DNA of 64,000 bases from Streptomyces sp. BR123. GTDB lineage: Bacteria; Actinomycetota; Actinomycetes; Streptomycetales; Streptomycetaceae. The notes beneath the pieces were generated by a model. The model worked only from the letters and a program-made list of their open reading frames with translations, had not been told where the DNA came from and did not search any database. Of this stretch, positions 8,371 to 17,563 are shown in pieces (position 1 is the first letter of the stretch; every line of letters begins with the position of its first letter). The position numbers and the translations under genes were made by a program. Location: assembly GCF_013401435.1 (NCBI RefSeq), contig NZ_JACBGN010000007.1, positions 1 to 64,000 on the forward strand, written 5' to 3'.

Positions 8371-9471
8371 TCAGGGGTTGAAGCGTCCGGTGAAGGTGCG
8401 CAAGGAATCGAGGTAGCCGGGGGTGAAGAGGCTGCGGGGGGCGAAGACCGCCGTCAGGAAGGCGCGCGTCTCGGAGCGGATCACGTCGAGGTCGGCCAGG
8501 CCGTGGTCGGCCTGCGCGTAGTGCTCCACCTGCAAGGAGCTAGGCGGAAGTTCGCGGCGGTAGACCGTCTCGGTCTCGGCCACGTCGACGTTGCGGTCGT
8601 GCCCGGCCAGCACCAGGAGCGTGGGAACGCCGCGGGCGCCGGCCGCTCGTAGGTCAGAAGTGGCGTCGGAAGCCCAGTTGCGGCTGATGAAGTGCCAGCG
8701 GTCCGCCGTCATCGCCCGGTCGGAGGGCACGGCCGCGCGGTAGTCGGCGTACGTGCCACCACGGCGCAGCACCGCAAGGGCGGCTTCACGGCGAGCGAGG
8801 GCAGCATCCCGCTCGGCCGGCGGTGCGCCGCGGTCGGCAAGCTCGGCGAGGGTGTTGTAGCGGCCTTGCCGCAGCCAGTTGATGGCTGGTGAGACGGCGA
8901 TGACGAAACGGATGCCGGGGGTGGTGGCCGCGACCTTGGGCAGGACCCAACCGGCCTGGCTGGCGCCCCACAGGCCGACGCGGCGGCCGTCGAGGTCGGG
9001 CCGGGTGCGGGCCCATGCGATGGCGTCGGCGGTCTCGGCGGCGCGGTCGGCCATGCTCTGGTCAAGCCAGTTGCCCGCGGACCCGCCGACGCCCGGCTTG
9101 TTCCAGGACAGCAAGGCGTAGCCGGCCTGGGCGAACGCCTCCCACATGGGCCGGTAGAAGGTGTCGTGGGTGGCGTCGATGGGTCCGTCGCCGTGGACGA
9201 AGACCACCACACCGAACGGGCCCCGGCCGCGGTGGGGCAGGGCCAGGACCGCGTTCAGGGCTCGGCCGCCGGTGTGGATCACTACGTGCTCCTCGCGCAG
9301 GTCGTATGTGTTTTGCCAGGCGGCGAGGCCAGTGAGAGCGACGGCAGCCAGCGACAGTGCGGCCGCCGTTGCGGCAATTGCCCGCAGAAAGCGGCGCCTT
9401 CGCGAACGCGGTCTGCTCGCGGGGCCGAGCTGTCCCTCGGCTTCCTGCTCGGTCTCGTGGGTGTGCGACAT
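8371..9471 (-). CDS. membrane-anchored alpha/beta hydrolase
   Basis: The 366-residue protein starts MSHTHETEQ after GGGGGAGGAAGCCG. A basic stretch and one hydrophobic helix (residues ~28-50) anchor it to the membrane. The hydrolase core has an oxyanion-type VVFVHGDGP, a nucleophile elbow GASQAG, and a late acid/His pair (LAGHDRNVD; QADHGLADLD). Substrate unknown; such proteins are often esterases. It is divergent from a GNAT acetyltransferase across about 100 bp containing a palindrome, so the two may share regulation. Confidence 0.8.
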   Translation of the reverse strand: MSHTHETEQEAEGQLGPASRPRSRRRRFLRAIAATAAALSLAAVALTGLAAWQNTYDLREEHVVIHTGGRALNAVLALPHRGRGPFGVVVFVHGDGPIDATHDTFYRPMWEAFAQAGYALLSWNKPGVGGSAGNWLDQSMADRAAETADAIAWARTRPDLDGRRVGLWGASQAGWVLPKVAATTPGIRFVIAVSPAINWLRQGRYNTLAELADRGAPPAERDAALARREAALAVLRRGGTYADYRAAVPSDRAMTADRWHFISRNWASDATSDLRAAGARGVPTLLVLAGHDRNVDVAETETVYRRELPPSSLQVEHYAQADHGLADLDVIRSETRAFLTAVFAPRSLFTPGYLDSLRTFTGRFNP

Positions 9472-9525
9472 CGGCTTCCTCCCCCTTCGCGCGCCCTCTG
9501 ACGCGCCCTCCCGCTCTTGCTATTG

Positions 9526-9539
9526 GATAGCAAACTATC
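9526..9539. promoter_or_regulatory. candidate operator between hydrolase and GNAT-PaaX
   Basis: GATAG-CAAA-CTATC is a perfect 5-bp inverted repeat in the AT-rich gap between two divergent genes. The next gene pair ends in a PaaX-type repressor, so this is a natural candidate for its binding site. That link is inferred from position only. Confidence 0.4.
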
Positions 9540-9571
9540 GTTTCACATTCGAACGTACTACAGTTGATCAC

Positions 9572-10195
9572 ATGATGGCTTTGACGGAGATCCGGCGGGG
9601 CGTGCCCGAGGGCGCCGAGGGACGGGTGGCACAGCTCTACTGGGAGGCGTTCGGGCGCAAACTGGGCCCGGCCCTCGGCCCGTCCGAGGCGGGGCAGGCC
9701 TTCCTTGCCGCCCACCTGCACCGCGATCGGGCCGTGGTGGCCCTGCGCGAGGGACGGGTCGTCGCGGTCGGCGGGTACAAGACCGCCGATGGCCGGGGCC
9801 TTACGGGCGGTGGCGCGGTGGACGTCCTGCGCGCGTATGGCCCTGTGCGTGGGCTGCCCCGGCTCGCGCTGCTCGCCCTGCTGGAGCGCGATGCGGCAAG
9901 GGGGGAGATGGTGATGGACGGGCTCGCCGTCGCGCCGGAGCTGCGGGGCAACGGCATCGGGGCGCGCCTGCTGCGGGAGGTGTACGCGGTCGCGGCAGAG
10001 CACGGCTGCGACCGGCTGCGGTTGGACGTGATCGATGTCAACCCCCTGGCCCGCGCACTGTACGAACGCCAGGGCTTTCGCGCCACGGCGACCCAGCGCA
10101 CTCCCTTCCTGCGGGATCTGATGGGATTCGAGGCCGTGACCACCATGCACCGCCCCGTCACCGCAGCCGACCGCACCCCAGGAGCGACATCATGA
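9572..10195 (+). CDS. GNAT-family N-acetyltransferase
   Basis: The 207-residue protein shows the GNAT acetyl-CoA loop in MDGLAVAPELRGNGIGARLL (V-x-P-x-x-R-G-x-G-I/A), followed by LRLDVIDVNPLARALYERQGF, the usual last strands. It acetylates an amine of unknown identity. The start MMALTEI lies very close to the predicted promoter and has no obvious ribosome site, so the message may be leaderless. Its stop overlaps the start of the PaaX regulator by four bases, so they are translationally coupled. Confidence 0.85.
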   Translation: MMALTEIRRGVPEGAEGRVAQLYWEAFGRKLGPALGPSEAGQAFLAAHLHRDRAVVALREGRVVAVGGYKTADGRGLTGGGAVDVLRAYGPVRGLPRLALLALLERDAARGEMVMDGLAVAPELRGNGIGARLLREVYAVAAEHGCDRLRLDVIDVNPLARALYERQGFRATATQRTPFLRDLMGFEAVTTMHRPVTAADRTPGATS

Positions 10196-11154
10196 TGAGC
10201 GAGGCCGCGAAGGCCACCGGGCATGCGCCCCGGGCCGCAGCCCGGACCGGGGCCCGCGCCGCCACGGGGGTCAAGGCCCCCGAGATCCCGACCCGGCTCC
10301 TGGTCGAGGCCCTCGTACGCGAGGACGGCAGCGTGGACGCGGGCGAGCTGTACGCCGTGGCGACAGCCCTGGGCATGACGGACCAGCAGGTCCGCCTGTG
10401 CATCAAGCGGCTGGTCGCGGAGGGGCGGTTCAGCCACGAGGGGCGGGGGCGCAAGGCCGTCCTGCGCGCCGTCACCGACGCTTCGGGGGCGCTCGCCCCG
10501 GACGCGGCCTTCGTACGCTTCGCCTATCGCCAAGACCGCGGCCAGGCCCCGTGGGACGGCCGGTGGCACCTGATCGCCTTCGCCGTACCGGAGTCCCGGC
10601 GCCCCGCCCGCGACGCGCTGCGCGACCGGCTGCTGTCGCTCGGGGCAGCACCGCTGCAAGGCGGGCTGTACGTGACCGCCAATGACGTCGGGCCGTACGT
10701 GAGCGCGGCCGCGGCCGAACTCGGCATCGCTTCGGCCATCACCACGCTCACGAGCACCGATCTTCGTGTCGGGGGGACGTCCGACCCGAGCAAGCTGGCT
10801 GCCTGCTTGTGGCCGCTTCAGGAGATCGCCGCACGGTACGAGGACCTTGCCGCGCTCGCCATGGACCGGCTGGCACGCATCGAGGCGGCACTGGACGCCG
10901 GAGCCGGACCCGGGCAACTGGGTGCAGTGCAGCGGCTGACGTACGCGGTGGAGACGGCCGCGGAGTTCACGCGGGCCATGACTCCCGACCCGCTGCTTCC
11001 ACCGGAGCTCCTGCCCGCGGACTGGGCCGGGAGGCGAGCACGGGCGCTGGCGGCTCAGTTGTGGCAGCGGCTGGCCGAACTGCCCGCCGAGCCGAACGAG
11101 CCCCGGCTCTTCCGGCTTTACACCCAGGGCACCGGACACGCTCCGAACCCATAG
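10192..11154 (+). CDS. PaaX-family transcriptional repressor
   Basis: The 320-residue protein has a basic N-terminus, then a winged-helix region (TRLLVEALVREDGSVDAGEL; MTDQQVRLCIKRLVAEGRF). The PaaX middle domain follows (WDGRWHLIAFAVPESRR, and LGAAPLQGGLYVTANDVGPY). Length and layout fit the family, which in its founding member senses phenylacetyl-CoA. No paa genes are present, so the ligand is probably different. It overlaps the upstream GNAT gene (ATGA) and likely controls that gene and the divergent hydrolase. Confidence 0.85.
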   Translation: MMSEAAKATGHAPRAAARTGARAATGVKAPEIPTRLLVEALVREDGSVDAGELYAVATALGMTDQQVRLCIKRLVAEGRFSHEGRGRKAVLRAVTDASGALAPDAAFVRFAYRQDRGQAPWDGRWHLIAFAVPESRRPARDALRDRLLSLGAAPLQGGLYVTANDVGPYVSAAAAELGIASAITTLTSTDLRVGGTSDPSKLAACLWPLQEIAARYEDLAALAMDRLARIEAALDAGAGPGQLGAVQRLTYAVETAAEFTRAMTPDPLLPPELLPADWAGRRARALAAQLWQRLAELPAEPNEPRLFRLYTQGTGHAPNP

Positions 11155-11639
11155 GCGAGCACGACGGCAGCAGGGCGAAGCAGTCGGTCACCCCGCCTGG
11201 GGCCGCCCCAGGCAGCTGCCGAGCCGGCTTTCGAGGCCATCCTAGAGCGAAGTGCCAGCGGCGCCCGCCAACTGCCGAGGCTTTGCTCTGACTGGCCCGG
11301 CGGCAGGGCGTGTGCGACCACCCGACCCTCCCCGCAGGGCACCATCGGGCTCACCGCCGCCCTGCACAGCCGCTCCGATCCCGGCCCGCCGCGGAGCAGG
11401 GACGCGCCCTGGTCGTTATCGTGCGGGCGACACGACGCTGGACGGCTTGGCGCACGCACCGGCCGCCACTGGCTCGCAGGGCCGCCGCACGTCCTCGACG
11501 CGGTGGTGGCCGCCACCGCTCCTCCTTCCCGCGCGCATAGACCAGGGGTGAGTGGAAAGGCGCCGACCATGAGGCCCACAGGCAACGAGCAGCACGGTGA
11601 CAAGCGGCGCGCTGCTCGAGCGAACGCCGATCACAGGGG
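11155..11639. other. about 480 bp without a gene
   Basis: No frame in this stretch has a convincing start, domain or codon bias on either strand. It runs from the PaaX stop into the truncated acyltransferase and may hold decayed sequence. Confidence 0.4.
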
Positions 11640-12218
11640 CGGGGCGGGGTCCGGCCCCGACCGGGAGGTGTCCATCGTGGACTCGACTTCCTGCCGCTGG
11701 TGCTGGACCGGCAGGTGACCTTCATGGCGAAGGCGGAGTACATCGACGGAGGTTCCTGGCCGAGGCGGATCGTCTCGGCCTTCATGCGGGGCAGGGGGCA
11801 GGTTCCGGTCGACCGCGGGAACCAACGTGCGGCAGTGGCCTCGCTTGACGCGTGTCTTCGGGTGGTGAAGGACGGGGGCGTCTTCTGCATCTGCCCCGAG
11901 GGCACACGCTCCCCGGGCGGCCGGCTCTACCGGGCCAGGACGGGCGTGGCATGGCTGGCTCTCACGTCCGGCGCGCCCGTGGGGCCTGCGGCCATGAGCG
12001 GCACCGATCGCGTCCTGGCACCCGGGCGCGTGCTTCCGCGTCCGGCCAAGGTCAAGGTCACCTTCGGCAAGCCCGTCGACCTCTCCCTGCACGAGGGCTC
12101 CGTCGCTGACGCCGGCGCGCGAAGGGCGGTCTCCGACCTGATTGTGCGGGCCATAGCGGAGGTGTCCGGCCAGGAGTACGTGCCGGTCTACGCGGCGAGC
12201 GCGAAGACGCGCGGCTGA
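11640..12218 (+). pseudogene. plsC: 1-acyl-glycerol-3-phosphate acyltransferase, 5'-truncated
   Basis: From VTFMAKAEYIDG onward the protein matches PlsC-type acyltransferases, which make phosphatidic acid at the membrane. The EGTRSPGG motif and the following VAWLAL and GTDRVL segments are present. The N-terminal HX4D catalytic motif is missing. The expected bases (SIVDS then FLPLVLD) are split by a one-base shift near 11685. A GTG at 11700 could still start a product, but it would lack the catalytic histidine. It lies next to a remnant of psd, another phospholipid gene. Confidence 0.6.
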
Positions 12219-12359
12219 CCCGGCCCCGTTCTCTCCGAAACTGCGGCGAAGTGACAAGCGCCCCTGTCCTCCGCCACGGCCGGAACGAGCACGCTGAGCT
12301 GCTGCGCCGGAGAGCCTCCGACGGGGCGCCATCCCGCCGGGCGGGGGGAGCCGTGACCG

Positions 12360-12625
12360 GTCCACGTGCGGCGCCCGGTGGCACGACGCCCCCGAACTCA
12401 GGAGCGTCGAGGCGTGTCACGCCCGCGATGGTCTTCTGCCCCACCTCGACAGCGGCCTCGACGCCCTCGGGGAGGTAGACGTCGACGCGCGAGCCGAAGC
12501 GGATCAGGCCGATGCGGTCACCCTGCTCCACCTTCGAGCTCTGTGGGATGTACGGCACGATGCGCCGCGCGACGGTCCCGCGATCTGGACCATCTCGATG
12601 TCGCCGAGCTCGGTGTCGAAGTGTC
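12360..12625 (-). pseudogene. psd: phosphatidylserine decarboxylase C-terminal remnant
   Basis: Leftward, FDTELGDIEMVQIAG is followed after a one-base deletion by RRIVPYIPQSSKVEQGDRIG and GSRVDVYLPEG, then VGQKTIAGVTRLDAP. These are conserved segments of the Psd beta chain, which makes phosphatidylethanolamine. The catalytic LGST serine processing site expected after this region is not present, and unrelated sequence follows. It is an inactive stump. Confidence 0.6.
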
Positions 12626-13261
12626 AGACTGACACTGCGTCCCCTGCTGCCCTACGGCGGCACGGGTGAGGACGGCCACCCGGTGCCCGCACCGCCCGCG
12701 GCGCTCCCTGCACCCGGGGACGCCGTCGTGGGGCACGGCGTCGTGGACGATGTGCGCTGGTCGCTCGTCGCACGAACCGACCTCGGCACCCCCGGGGGCA
12801 CCCCTCGCGGAGCCGGTACGTCAGGCACGGACTGTCAGATGAAGCTCTCCGTGCAGCCGGCGGCCGACTCCGTGGCCCCGGAACGCCGGGACCGCCCGCC
12901 GACCCCCGGCTCGGAGGGCCGCTGGTTCCCCTGCCCGCAGCCGCCCGACCCCCGGCTGGAGGCCGACCACGGCGACGGCAGCCGCTGGGGGACCCTGCTG
13001 ACCGCCCGTGAGACGGGCGTACCCGGCCTCACGATCTGGCTGGGCAGCCCCGGTCCGAACGCCCGTACCGGACGGCTCGTCTTCGAGGACGGGCTGATCC
13101 TCATCGCACCCGTCGGCGACGTCCCCGCGATCGGCCGGCGTACCTGCGCTCTCGCCTGGAACACCGAGGAGCACCGGCTCGCGGGCTACCGGGAACTGGA
13201 CGTCGACGGCCACACCGTCTCCCGGTTCGAGGTCCAGGGTGCCAGACAGCCGGCTCCCTGA
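12512..13261 (+). CDS. hypothetical protein, start uncertain
   Basis: A long rightward frame ends VSRFEVQGARQPAP. Coding character is best from about 12,640 (LRPLLPYGGTGEDG) to the end, including WGTLLTARETGVPGLTIWLG and TGRLVFEDGLILIAPVG. The upstream 120 bases overlap the psd stump, so the true N-terminus was probably lost or the start is internal (an ATG at 12839 is available). No family recognised. It may be the 3' part of a broken gene. Confidence 0.4.
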   Translation: MRSPCSTFELCGMYGTMRRATVPRSGPSRCRRARCRSVRLTLRPLLPYGGTGEDGHPVPAPPAALPAPGDAVVGHGVVDDVRWSLVARTDLGTPGGTPRGAGTSGTDCQMKLSVQPAADSVAPERRDRPPTPGSEGRWFPCPQPPDPRLEADHGDGSRWGTLLTARETGVPGLTIWLGSPGPNARTGRLVFEDGLILIAPVGDVPAIGRRTCALAWNTEEHRLAGYRELDVDGHTVSRFEVQGARQPAP

Positions 13262-13308
13262 GGCGCCTTTCCGTTGGCGCTTCGGCTCCTCGTGCCGAGC
13301 ATGCCTTT

Positions 13309-13833
13309 TCAGGGGCGGGCGACGGGTTCTGCGCTGCGGCGCAGGGCGCGGGAGGCCAGGGCGTGCAGGAAGCGGACGTAGGGCGACCAGCCGGCGGAGC
13401 GGGAGACGGTGCCGGTGCAGGCGAGTTCGGCGCGGTCGAAGGCGTCCTCCATGCAGGCGTCGTGCATGGGGCGGAAGACCAGGGGCCAGGTGATCCGGGC
13501 CTGGCCGCGGGGGGACATGGTCAGGGTGTGATGCAGGCGCGTGCGGTCCGGGCCGGCGGGCAGGACGGCCAGTTCGTGGAAGCCGTGGAAACCGCTGGGG
13601 CCGGTGAACTCGAAGCGGATCCACTGCCCCGGCACGTATCCGGCCACGGTGTAGCGGACCGGTCCGTGCCCTCCCGCGGCGCCGGGTCCCAGCGGGCGGT
13701 CGAACTCCATCGGCGACCAATGGCGGCCAGGCCAGAGCCGGTCGTCTTCCCCACTGGCCAGCGTGTCGATGAGTGCGCCCACCTCGTCGGCCTTTGCGGC
13801 CAGCAGGCGCTCGTGGACGTTGTAGACACCCAT
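13309..13833 (-). CDS. SRPBCC-type polyketide-cyclase-like/lipid-transfer protein
   Basis: The 174-residue protein starts MGVYNVHERLLAAKADEVGA. The alternating pattern (MEFDRPLG, VRYTVAGYVPGQWIRFEF, FHELAVLPAGPDRTRLHHTL, then a C-terminal helix) fits the START/SRPBCC fold, which forms a hydrophobic ligand pocket. No catalytic residues can be assigned. It is divergent from a TetR regulator over 62 bp, which is the usual sign of direct control by that regulator. Confidence 0.7.
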   Translation of the reverse strand: MGVYNVHERLLAAKADEVGALIDTLASGEDDRLWPGRHWSPMEFDRPLGPGAAGGHGPVRYTVAGYVPGQWIRFEFTGPSGFHGFHELAVLPAGPDRTRLHHTLTMSPRGQARITWPLVFRPMHDACMEDAFDRAELACTGTVSRSAGWSPYVRFLHALASRALRRSAEPVARP

Positions 13834-13852
13834 GCCATCTCCTCCGCACGTT

Positions 13853-13889
13853 TTGGAGACATGCCTCTAATAAATTGGAGGGTACTCTC
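13853..13889. promoter_or_regulatory. candidate TetR operators
   Basis: In the 62-bp gap between divergent genes, TTGGAG-acatg-CCTCTAA (13853-13870) is an imperfect inverted repeat. GAGGGTACTCTC (13878-13889) is palindromic at 10 of 12 positions. Both overlap the region where the tetR promoter should be, as expected for autorepression. Confidence 0.4.
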
Positions 13890-13895
13890 TGTTTC

Positions 13896-14474
13896 ATGGC
13901 GAGACCACCCCGCTTCGACACAGGGCAGCTCCTCGACGCCGCCGTCCGCCTCGCCGCGAGCGGCGGACCGGCCTGCGTGACCATGTCGGCGGTCGCCCAG
14001 GCCGTCGGGGCGCCGAGCGGATCCGTCTACCACCGCTTCAGCGGCCGCACGGCCCTGCTCGCTGAGGTGTGGCTGCGCACGGTCGAGCGCTTCCAGGAGA
14101 GCTACACGGCTGTGCTCGGCAGCCACGACGACCCGCGTCTCGCGGCGCGCGCGGCATCCCGGCACGTGATCGCCTGGAGCCGCCACCACCCCGACGAGGC
14201 CGCCCTGCTCCTCTACGGCGCCGCCGACTTCGACCGCGCCCACTGGTCGCAGGAGCACACCGCACGCGCCGACGCCGGCAACCGCCAGACACTCACCGCC
14301 GTCCACGACCTCGGCAAGGCCCTCGGCGCCACCGGCGAACAGGCACGCGAGCGCATCACGCTCGCCCTGATCGACTTCCCGCTGTCCCTCGTCCGCCGCC
14401 ATCTCCGCGCGGGCGCGGAACTCCCCCCGCACGCAGAAGACCTGGCCGAGGAGTGCACCGCAGCACTCCTGTGA
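13896..14474 (+). CDS. TetR/AcrR-family regulator
   Basis: The 192-residue protein begins MARPPRFDTGQLLDAAVRLA. It has the canonical helix-turn-helix VTMSAVAQAVGAPSGSVYHR and continues FSGRTALLAEVWL. The C-terminal ligand domain is all-helical. It probably represses itself and the divergent SRPBCC gene; the ligand is unknown. GGAGGG occurs 14 nt before the ATG, so spacing is long. Confidence 0.85.
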   Translation: MARPPRFDTGQLLDAAVRLAASGGPACVTMSAVAQAVGAPSGSVYHRFSGRTALLAEVWLRTVERFQESYTAVLGSHDDPRLAARAASRHVIAWSRHHPDEAALLLYGAADFDRAHWSQEHTARADAGNRQTLTAVHDLGKALGATGEQARERITLALIDFPLSLVRRHLRAGAELPPHAEDLAEECTAALL

Positions 14475-14625
14475 AGACCGCACCCGCGCGCGGAACCGCG
14501 GCCTGTCGCCCCTCGCCGCCCGGGGCGCGGCCGGGGTGCGATCGGACTGGAGGACACTTCGTGGGCGCGTGAGATCGAGGTGCGCGACTGCGCGGCCGCC
14601 GCCAGCCGCGGACCGGCCGCGCTGC

Positions 14626-15966
14626 TCATCTGCGGTCGGCCAGGAAGGCGGGGATGTCCTCGCGGGTCGGGTAGTTGGGCAGGGGGGCCGGCCGGCCCTG
14701 GAGGAACGCGCTGATGACGGCGGCGGCTCGCTCGTCGTTGTCGTCCAGGCCGTTCCACATGTGGTGTCCGACCCCGGGCATGAACTGCGTGCGCTCGACG
14801 GCCGGATCACGGGCGAGGACCGCGGTCGCCCACTGGCGCAGCTGGGAGAAGCACTCGGCGATCATCAGCATCGCCGGGGTCGTCGACCGGCTCAGTTGCG
14901 GGGCGAGGGAGGGCGAGTCCCTGACCGTCTGCTGGACACGGAGGCTGGCGGCGGGGCTGAAGGAGAAGTTCTGCGGTGTGTCCTCGACGGGGATGCGGTG
15001 CGCGTCGCGCGCGCAGTAGGCGGATGCGGTGTCGCCGCCGAGGTCGGCGGCGGTGAAGGCGTTGTCGCCCTCGGCCTGTCCGACCAGCCCCGTTTCGGGT
15101 GTGAGCAGTCCCAGCCGCATGAGGCCGAACGCCGCGGCGTAGCGGGGGACGTGCGTCGATCGCGGTCCGGCGGGGGCAGGTGCGAGGCCCCGAGCCGACG
15201 GCCGGCCCTTGTGTCCGTCGGCGCGCGCGGTGGGGCCGTCCATGGGGCCCGGCTCGGCGATCACGGCGCGGTGCAGGCGCCCGGCGACGTCCGGGTCGGC
15301 CAGGGCCCTGGCCAGGACCGCCCCGCCCGCGGAGAAGCCGAGAACGTCGACCTCGCCCTTGCCGAGGCGGTCGACGAACGCGGCGAGGTCGCGGACCGAC
15401 CTGGAGACCGTGTACTGGCCCATGGGCAGCAGGTCGCTTCGGCCGCCGCCGGCCTGCTCGTAGGCGTAGACGTCGTAGCCGCGCCGTGCCAGCAGCTGCA
15501 GGAAGCGGTGGTCGAGCACCGAGATGCCGCGGACCGGTCCGCCGTGGAGGTACACCAGCGGAACGGGCTGCCGGGCACCGGGGCCCGCGGACGGATAGTG
15601 GTACACCGCAACGCGGCTGCCGGTGGCCAGGCTCCAGTGCTGCGTGGCCACGAACGGCAGGGCGGGCGGGGCCTGCCGGGCGGTCGGCACCGTCGGAATG
15701 CAGACGGCCGCCGACAGGGCCGCCGCGACGACGACCAGCAGGAACGGCACCAGCTGCGCCGGCCAGGCGCGCCGCCGTCGCCGCACCCGCCACACGGCGA
15801 GGGCCGATCCCACCCCCAGGGCCGTCAGCCATGCCGGGAGGCCCGAGCCCGCGCCGTCCGTGAGGACGACCAGCACGAGAAAGACGACGACCAGCGCGGC
15901 AACGGCCGCCACGGCCAGGGATAAGCGGCCGATGGAGCGTACGAGACGTATGGCGGGTGAGGGCAA
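14626..15966 (-). CDS. alpha/beta hydrolase with N-terminal membrane helices
   Basis: The 446-residue enzyme has three hydrophobic N-terminal segments (VAALVVVFLVLVVL and LVPFLLVVVAAALS among them), then a proline-iminopeptidase-like hydrolase. Visible motifs are VYLHGGP (oxyanion loop), GFSAGGAV (nucleophile Ser) and a late GVGHHMW (His). TTG is chosen as start because GGAGG-TCCGCC directly precedes it and it falls where membrane topology makes sense. The catalytic domain probably faces outward. It is divergent from the TetR gene at 16036. Confidence 0.8.
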   Translation of the reverse strand: MPSPAIRLVRSIGRLSLAVAAVAALVVVFLVLVVLTDGAGSGLPAWLTALGVGSALAVWRVRRRRRAWPAQLVPFLLVVVAAALSAAVCIPTVPTARQAPPALPFVATQHWSLATGSRVAVYHYPSAGPGARQPVPLVYLHGGPVRGISVLDHRFLQLLARRGYDVYAYEQAGGGRSDLLPMGQYTVSRSVRDLAAFVDRLGKGEVDVLGFSAGGAVLARALADPDVAGRLHRAVIAEPGPMDGPTARADGHKGRPSARGLAPAPAGPRSTHVPRYAAAFGLMRLGLLTPETGLVGQAEGDNAFTAADLGGDTASAYCARDAHRIPVEDTPQNFSFSPAASLRVQQTVRDSPSLAPQLSRSTTPAMLMIAECFSQLRQWATAVLARDPAVERTQFMPGVGHHMWNGLDDNDERAAAVISAFLQGRPAPLPNYPTREDIPAFLADRR

Positions 15967-15982
15967 GGCGGACCTCCGGACA

Positions 15983-16005
15983 GTTTCGGAACAGTGTTTT
16001 GAAAC
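15983..16005. promoter_or_regulatory. 23-bp near-perfect palindrome, likely TetR operator
   Basis: GTTTCGGAAC then AGTGTTTTGAAAC reads nearly the same on both strands (about 18 of 23 positions), with perfect GTTTC/GAAAC ends. It sits between the hydrolase start (15966) and the TetR start (16036), which is the expected place and length for a TetR dimer site. Confidence 0.55.
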
Positions 16006-16035
16006 GACGTTATCAGAGAAGGTAGGCTGCGGGAC

Positions 16036-16653
16036 GTGGGTAGGCCGAGAACGAACGACGACGCCGTCAGGGAACGGCTCGTGGCATGCGCGACCGAGAT
16101 GCTCGCCACCCGCCCCAGGGAGTCGGTCACCGTCCGCGCCGTGGCCGCCGCGGCCGACGCGTCCACGACGGCGGTGTACTCCCTCTTCGGCGGCAAGGAC
16201 GGGCTGATCGGCGCGGTGCGCGACAGAGCCGTCGCCGGCCTCTTCCGGAGCCTGTCGGCGGTGCAGCCCTCCCCGGAACCCCTCGCCGACCTCTACGCGC
16301 TGGCCGCCGCCTACCGCCGCTGGGGACTCGGGCACACCCACCTGTACACGGTCCTGTTCGGCGGTGTTCAGGCCTTCGACCCCGCCGGGCAGGTCGGCGC
16401 CGCCGACCCCGTCCGACCCCTCATCGAAGCGATCGACCGCGCACGGGCGGCGTCCCTCCTCGCCGGCGAGCCGACACCCATCGCCCTCTCGATCTGGGCC
16501 ACCCTCCACGGACTCGTCACCCTCGAACTCGCCGGGGCCCTCGACACCGCCACCGCCGACACCGCATTCCGGTCGGCGATCCACGCCACACTCCGCGGAT
16601 GGACCACCCCCGCGGTGTTCCGGACCCTCCGCCAGAGCGAAGCCGCCCCCTGA
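16036..16653 (+). CDS. TetR-family regulator
   Basis: The 205-residue protein starts with GTG at MGRPRTNDDAVRERLV. The helix-turn-helix is VTVRAVAAAADASTTAVYSL and continues FGGKDGLIGAV. The C-terminal part resembles the WHG-type TetR ligand domain (YRRWGLGHTHLYTVLFGGVQ). It likely represses the divergent membrane hydrolase through the palindrome between them. Ligand unknown. Confidence 0.85.
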   Translation: MGRPRTNDDAVRERLVACATEMLATRPRESVTVRAVAAAADASTTAVYSLFGGKDGLIGAVRDRAVAGLFRSLSAVQPSPEPLADLYALAAAYRRWGLGHTHLYTVLFGGVQAFDPAGQVGAADPVRPLIEAIDRARAASLLAGEPTPIALSIWATLHGLVTLELAGALDTATADTAFRSAIHATLRGWTTPAVFRTLRQSEAAP

Positions 16654-16784
16654 CCACGCGGCCGCGGCACCGGCACCGGGCAGGGGCGGGGCGCGGCATT
16701 GCAGGAGCACGAGGCGGGACGTCCGGGACGGTCGGGCCGCCTTGCGCATCAGGCACGGCAGTTGCCCACTGCCGACACGCCGGC

Positions 16785-17262
16785 GTGCTAATCGAAGGCA
16801 AGGCCTGCGACTGGGGTTTCGACCGGGTGCGCCACCACCACACCCGCTTCACGCCGCCGTTCCCGCTGGAGGACACCCAGGCGTACACGATCGCCAGCGA
16901 CAAGATGATCATTACCGGGTTCCGGGGCACCGAGCCCGCGCAGGGTTCACCGACCACAGCCTCGGCGGCGCACTTGCCATGCCCGCCGGATGCCGCATGT
17001 ACCTGGAGGCCCCGTGCCTGCAGGCCGACGGCATCTCCACCTACGGCCAGCCCCGTACCTGCGACCGCCTCCTGGCCGCCTCCTGCAACAAGGGCTTCAA
17101 GAACCGCCTGCAGCTACGTCGACAACAACGACATGTCCCCCAGCTGCCGCCCGAGCCCGCCTGCACCCATCTCGAGACCCTGCACTACATCGACGCCAGC
17201 GGTCGCGTCCGCTCCTCGCCGATTGAAGCACTACGTCGCCGCCCTGGAGAAGAACCTCGTCT
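16785..17262 (+). pseudogene. class 3 lipase-like gene, heavily decayed
   Basis: In shifting frames one can read a lipase: KACDWGFDRVRHHHTRF, then FPLEDTQAYTIASD, then ITGFRGTEPAQ. After a deletion come the nucleophile elbow DHSLGGALA, later NNDMSPS, ETLHYIDASGRVR and HYVAALEKNL. At least three frame changes and missing segments rule out an active product. The intact family hydrolyses acylglycerols or similar esters. Confidence 0.55.
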
Positions 17263-17563
17263 GCGCCGGCTGCGGGCTGTGCTGCCTGGCGGTGTGGTCG
17301 ATCGTCGAGGGTGGGGACACGGCATTCTCCCGGCCGGCGTCGAGGATGGGTGGGACCTCCGCGGAGCGGCCCGCGGGTGACCAGCCCGGCGCGTGGCGGC
17401 CTGCGGAAGGGCCGTCGCGAGGCCGGGTACCGAGACGCTGGCTGGGGACCGGTGCGGCGTGAGGGCACCACCGCCCGGGTGGCCTACCGGAACGATCCCG
17501 CATCACCCGTACGCCGTGAAGGAGGCCCACTCGCCTGGTCCACATAGCCTGGGCGGCGCGCAC

